This document shows positions 5,064 through 5,064 of a stretch of 5,064 nucleotides of DNA, in pieces; position 1 is the stretch's first letter, and each line of letters opens with the position of its first letter. The notes below the pieces were generated by a model. That model saw nothing but the letters and a program-made list of their open reading frames with translations. It was not told where the DNA came from and searched no databases. Location: the NCBI GenBank assembly GCA_004347865.1, contig QNUZ01000157.1, positions 1-5,064 of the forward strand. Direction: 5' to 3'. The stretch comes from Archaeoglobi archaeon (GTDB lineage: Archaea > Halobacteriota > Archaeoglobi > Archaeoglobales > Archaeoglobaceae). Both the position numbers and the translations under genes were made by a program.

Positions 5064-5064
5064 A

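Overview
The window looks like a euryarchaeal chromosome segment, most likely from Archaeoglobales or a close relative. This rests on four things: a coenzyme-F420-type luciferase-like oxidoreductase; a UPF0216/DUF61 protein, a family I know only from archaea; archaeal TATA boxes placed about 26 bp before leaderless starts; and a soluble PAS histidine kinase with the archaeal-style 'RHDVLN' H-box. The genus is inferred, not proven. All five intact genes lie on the minus strand.

Bases 1-457 are an accessory patch with no intact gene. It holds two right ends of IS200/IS605-type (TnpB) elements that face each other. The left one (1-131, plus strand) carries the last 37 codons of TnpB and a well-folded omega-RNA (reRNA) ending at a TCAC boundary. 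The right one (457-280, minus strand) is a remnant: a decayed TnpB tail plus its own omega-RNA-like right end finishing in TTCAC, with the RuvC nuclease region absent. The 148 bp between them hold an archaeal promoter and the first ~35 codons of an unidentified membrane protein gene on the minus strand, cut off by the left element. The putative guide segments of both omega-RNAs fall in this 148 bp and share a CTCTTTTT...CGAA core in inverted orientation.

Bases 460-2536 carry two minus-strand genes: an F420-dependent LLM oxidoreductase (Mer/FGD-like, substrate unknown) and, upstream of it, a cytoplasmic PAS histidine kinase with no partner response regulator in view. The kinase has its own TATA box and appears leaderless. 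The 46-bp gap before the oxidoreductase contains a perfect 8-bp TTATAATT/AATTATAA dyad.

Bases 2600-5063 are a tight minus-strand operon in transcription order: SAM hydrolase (DUF62/SAM hydroxide adenosyltransferase), DUF61/UPF0216 protein, and GlmM-type phosphohexomutase. Both junctions are ATGA stop/start overlaps with Shine-Dalgarno sequences, so translational coupling is likely. GlmM would supply amino-sugar-1-phosphate for UDP-GlcNAc and surface glycans, and the SAM hydrolase splits SAM to adenosine and methionine. The role of DUF61 is unknown. The most unusual part of the window is the paired TnpB right ends; the rest is ordinary archaeal housekeeping and signalling.
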